Shown here one piece after another: positions 5,080 to 6,396 of a DNA stretch of 6,396 bases. The stretch is taken from positions 1 to 6,396 of the forward strand of contig NZ_CAMLDV010000185.1 of assembly GCF_946478835.1 (NCBI RefSeq). Direction: 5' to 3'. Every line of letters begins with the position of its first letter. Within the stretch, counting starts at the first letter, position 1. The stretch comes from an uncultured Bdellovibrio sp. Its GTDB lineage: Bacteria > Bdellovibrionota > Bdellovibrionia > Bdellovibrionales > Bdellovibrionaceae. Position numbers and translations under genes: made by a program. The notes under the pieces were generated by a model. It did not search any database. It was not told the origin of the DNA and was given only the letters and a program-made list of their open reading frames with translations.

Positions 5080-5880
5080 CTATTTAGACACAGGAACGAC
5101 TTCATGGAGGAAATCCATAAAGGCTTGCCACGAGCGACGGTCCGCCGCCTCATTGTATGCAACTCCCTTTGATGGATCATTACCTGCTTCTTTTTGCGTG
5201 AAAGTGTGCACGGCACCTGAATAAGCGATGAACTGATAATCTGCCTTAGCGTCATTCATCTCCTTCATGAAACCTTCAACCTCAGGTAGAGGAACATTCG
5301 GATCAATCGCACCATGCATGACCAGCAACTTAGGTTTTACACTCTTAGTTTCCTGAGGGTTCGGCGTGGAAAGTCCTCCGTGAAAGCTCACTGCTCCTAC
5401 GACAGGAAACCCCGCTCGAGCGGCTTCCAAGGCTCCCGTTCCACCAAAGCAATAACCCATAATCACAATTCGCTTCGGATCTACTTTTTTGTTTTTGGAG
5501 ATAAAATCAAGAGCGGCTTTTTCTCTTTGTCTAAAAGATTTGATGTCGCCTTTGTATTGAGTCGCAAGTTTGCCGGCTTCTTGTGGTGATCCCGGACGAA
5601 CGCCTTTACCGTAAATGTCTAAAGCAAATGCCACATAACCTTGCTGAGCCAAACGTTGTGCACTGTTTTTTTCGTGATCTGTCAGTCCCATCCACTGATG
5701 TACAATCACGACTGCGGGACGAGGAGATGTCACTGCGTCGTCGTAAGCCAAGAAGCCTTCCAAAGTTGTTTTTCCATCTTTGTACTCAACGGATTCTGTT
5801 TTGACGGCGGCATTACTATTTGAGCACATCACAAACCATTGCAGCCCCAACGCTGCCATAAGAGCGACCACGATCTTCAT
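5080..5880 (-). CDS. Exported dienelactone-hydrolase-family protein
   Basis: 266-residue alpha/beta hydrolase. A Sec signal peptide (K2, hydrophobic 3-18, cleavage near NAA at 23-25) sends it to the periplasm; there is a cysteine at 19, but the preceding FVM does not make a lipobox. The catalytic triad of the dienelactone hydrolase family is complete: nucleophile C144 in GYCFGG (142-147), D193 in AIDPNVP and H225 in GAVHTF. An early HQWMGL (61-66) supplies the oxyanion-side strand turn, and ALDIYGKG (86-93) is a usual family segment. The family hydrolyses lactones and esters; the real substrate here is unknown and need not be a dienelactone. An upstream in-frame TTG at 5904 would add 8 residues, but AAAGGAG (5886-5892) sits 5 nt before the ATG at 5880, so I choose the ATG. 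It has its own promoter and terminator and is divergent from the CNNM gene. Confidence 0.9.
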   Translation of the reverse strand: MKIVVALMAALGLQWFVMCSNSNAAVKTESVEYKDGKTTLEGFLAYDDAVTSPRPAVVIVHQWMGLTDHEKNSAQRLAQQGYVAFALDIYGKGVRPGSPQEAGKLATQYKGDIKSFRQREKAALDFISKNKKVDPKRIVIMGYCFGGTGALEAARAGFPVVGAVSFHGGLSTPNPQETKSVKPKLLVMHGAIDPNVPLPEVEGFMKEMNDAKADYQFIAYSGAVHTFTQKEAGNDPSKGVAYNEAADRRSWQAFMDFLHEVVPVSK

Positions 5881-5906
5881 CTTGACTCCTTTTTCCTTTA
5901 CCAAAG

Positions 5907-5934
5907 TCTATAAAAACAAATGCACTAGGGTCAA
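5907..5934 (-). promoter_or_regulatory. Candidate sigma-70-type promoter of the hydrolase gene
   Basis: On the minus strand TTGACC (5929-5934, 5 of 6 to consensus) and TATAGA (5907-5912, 4 of 6) are 16 nt apart. Transcription would start near 5900, about 20 nt before the ATG, just leaving room for the strong ribosome site at 5886-5892. Confidence 0.5.
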
Positions 5935-6077
5935 AAGTCCTTGTTATTACCTGCCGCGATACAGTTTTGCATCTTGCGTTATAGACATGGACCTTCCCTG
6001 CTATGATACACTTAAACATCTATGGAATATCACAGGCTTCGGCCGGTCACATTTAACTTCTCAGATTTACTTCATCT
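5935..6077 (+). other. Noncoding gap and probable leader before the CNNM gene
   Basis: This gap holds no convincing gene. On the plus strand TATGAT (6002-6007) resembles a -10 box, but I find no good -35 at 16-18 nt. GGC-TTCG-GCC (6035-6044) forms a small hairpin with the very stable C(UUCG)G tetraloop. No Shine-Dalgarno lies before the ATG at 6078. An in-frame TAA at 6054-6056 rules out a start further upstream for the CNNM gene. Confidence 0.4.
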
Positions 6078-6396
6078 ATGACTTTGATCATCGTTTTATT
6101 TTTTTCCACAATTGGAATTTCATTTTTATGTTCGATGCTTGAGGCGGTTCTGCTCACATCGACTTCGGCTTACATCGGAGTCCTTGTCAAAGAGAACCGA
6201 CGAAGCGCCAAGCTTCTTGAACATCTTAAAGAAAACATCGACCGCCCTATTTCTGCCATCCTGACACTTAATACCGTCTCTCACACCCTCGGCTCCGCAG
6301 CGATTGCTTACCAAATTCAAATTCACTACGGACAAGAAGCTGTTACCGCCGCCTCTTTCGTTCTGACATTTTTGATCTTGGTGGTTTCAGAAATCA
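6078..6396 (+). CDS. CNNM/DUF21 domain membrane protein (CorC/HlyC-type), 5' part only
   Basis: The first 106 codons are present, cut by the right edge. They encode a hydrophobic helix (about 3-20), the segment SMLEAVLLTSTSAYI (19-33) in place of the usual S-x-x-E-x-A-x-x-S signature, a basic loop (38-50) and ILTLNTVSHTLGSAAIA (61-77), which matches the family's ILxxNTxxNTxG(A) motif. A third helix follows and ends in SEI, the family's usual approach to SE-x-x-PK. This is the N-terminal part of a DUF21 transmembrane domain. Full-length members continue with CBS and often a CorC_HlyC domain and are linked to magnesium or other divalent-cation transport. The first ATG after an in-frame stop is at 6078; it lacks a ribosome site, as the lysR gene does. 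It is divergent from the hydrolase gene. The assignment to this family is firm; its ion and C-terminal domains cannot be seen. Confidence 0.85.
   Translation, partial: MTLIIVLFFSTIGISFLCSMLEAVLLTSTSAYIGVLVKENRRSAKLLEHLKENIDRPISAILTLNTVSHTLGSAAIAYQIQIHYGQEAVTAASFVLTFLILVVSEI

Noticed and set aside
5881..5904. Extended TTG start of the hydrolase adding 8 residues (MVKEKGVK)
   Set aside because: The strong AAAGGAG lies inside this stretch at the right distance for the ATG at 5880, and the signal peptide begins naturally at MKIVV.
5135..5904. Lipoprotein signal in the hydrolase (FVMC at residues 16-19)
   Set aside because: The residue before the cysteine is Met rather than Gly or Ala, which does not fit a lipobox; ordinary Sec cleavage near residue 24 is more likely.
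5987..6142. Plus-strand reading frame of about 51 codons overlapping the CNNM start
   Set aside because: It has no ribosome site, its aromatic-rich composition is atypical, and it overlaps the recognisable CNNM gene out of frame. A regulatory upstream ORF cannot be excluded but is unsupported.

Overview
The window looks like chromosomal DNA of a free-living Gram-negative bacterium with intermediate GC. Secreted proteins with Sec signal peptides, a DUF898/M48 membrane pair, a yqjD/yqjE-like pair and strong AAAGGAG ribosome sites fit a member of the Bdellovibrionota (Bdellovibrio-like). That placement comes from gene content and style only, because there is no rRNA or other marker here. I see no IS element, phage module, tRNA or CRISPR array.

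Layout, left to right. (1) 1-82 is a short noncoding end with nested inverted repeats. (2) 83-2111, minus strand, is a two-gene operon: a DUF898/YjgN-like polytopic membrane protein (GTG start) followed 4 nt later by a membrane-anchored M48 zinc metalloprotease. (3) 2259-2729, minus strand, encodes a small secreted three-cysteine protein of unknown function, followed by a clear terminator hairpin. (4) 2836-3675, plus strand, is a LysR-type regulator divergent from that gene; it has no Shine-Dalgarno and may be leaderless. (5) 3776-4464, plus strand, is a two-gene operon of a DUF883 (ElaB/YqjD-like) tail-anchored protein and a two-TM YqjE/DUF1469-like protein, ending in a bidirectional terminator. 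(6) 4517-4981, minus strand, encodes a secreted protein with a charged, Gly/Asp-rich linker and a Thr-rich two-cysteine C-terminal part. (7) 5080-5880, minus strand, is an exported dienelactone-hydrolase-family alpha/beta hydrolase with its own promoter and terminator. (8) 6078 to the right edge, plus strand, is the start of a CNNM/DUF21 membrane protein (CorC/HlyC-type), cut by the window.

Most genes concern the cell envelope: protease, membrane proteins, secreted proteins, a periplasmic hydrolase and a probable ion-transport protein. No obvious new multi-gene system is visible. The best leads are the coupled YjgN-M48 pair, the unknown secreted protein facing the LysR gene with a triple ATGATTA repeat between them, and the secreted Gly-rich protein that has almost no room for its own promoter.
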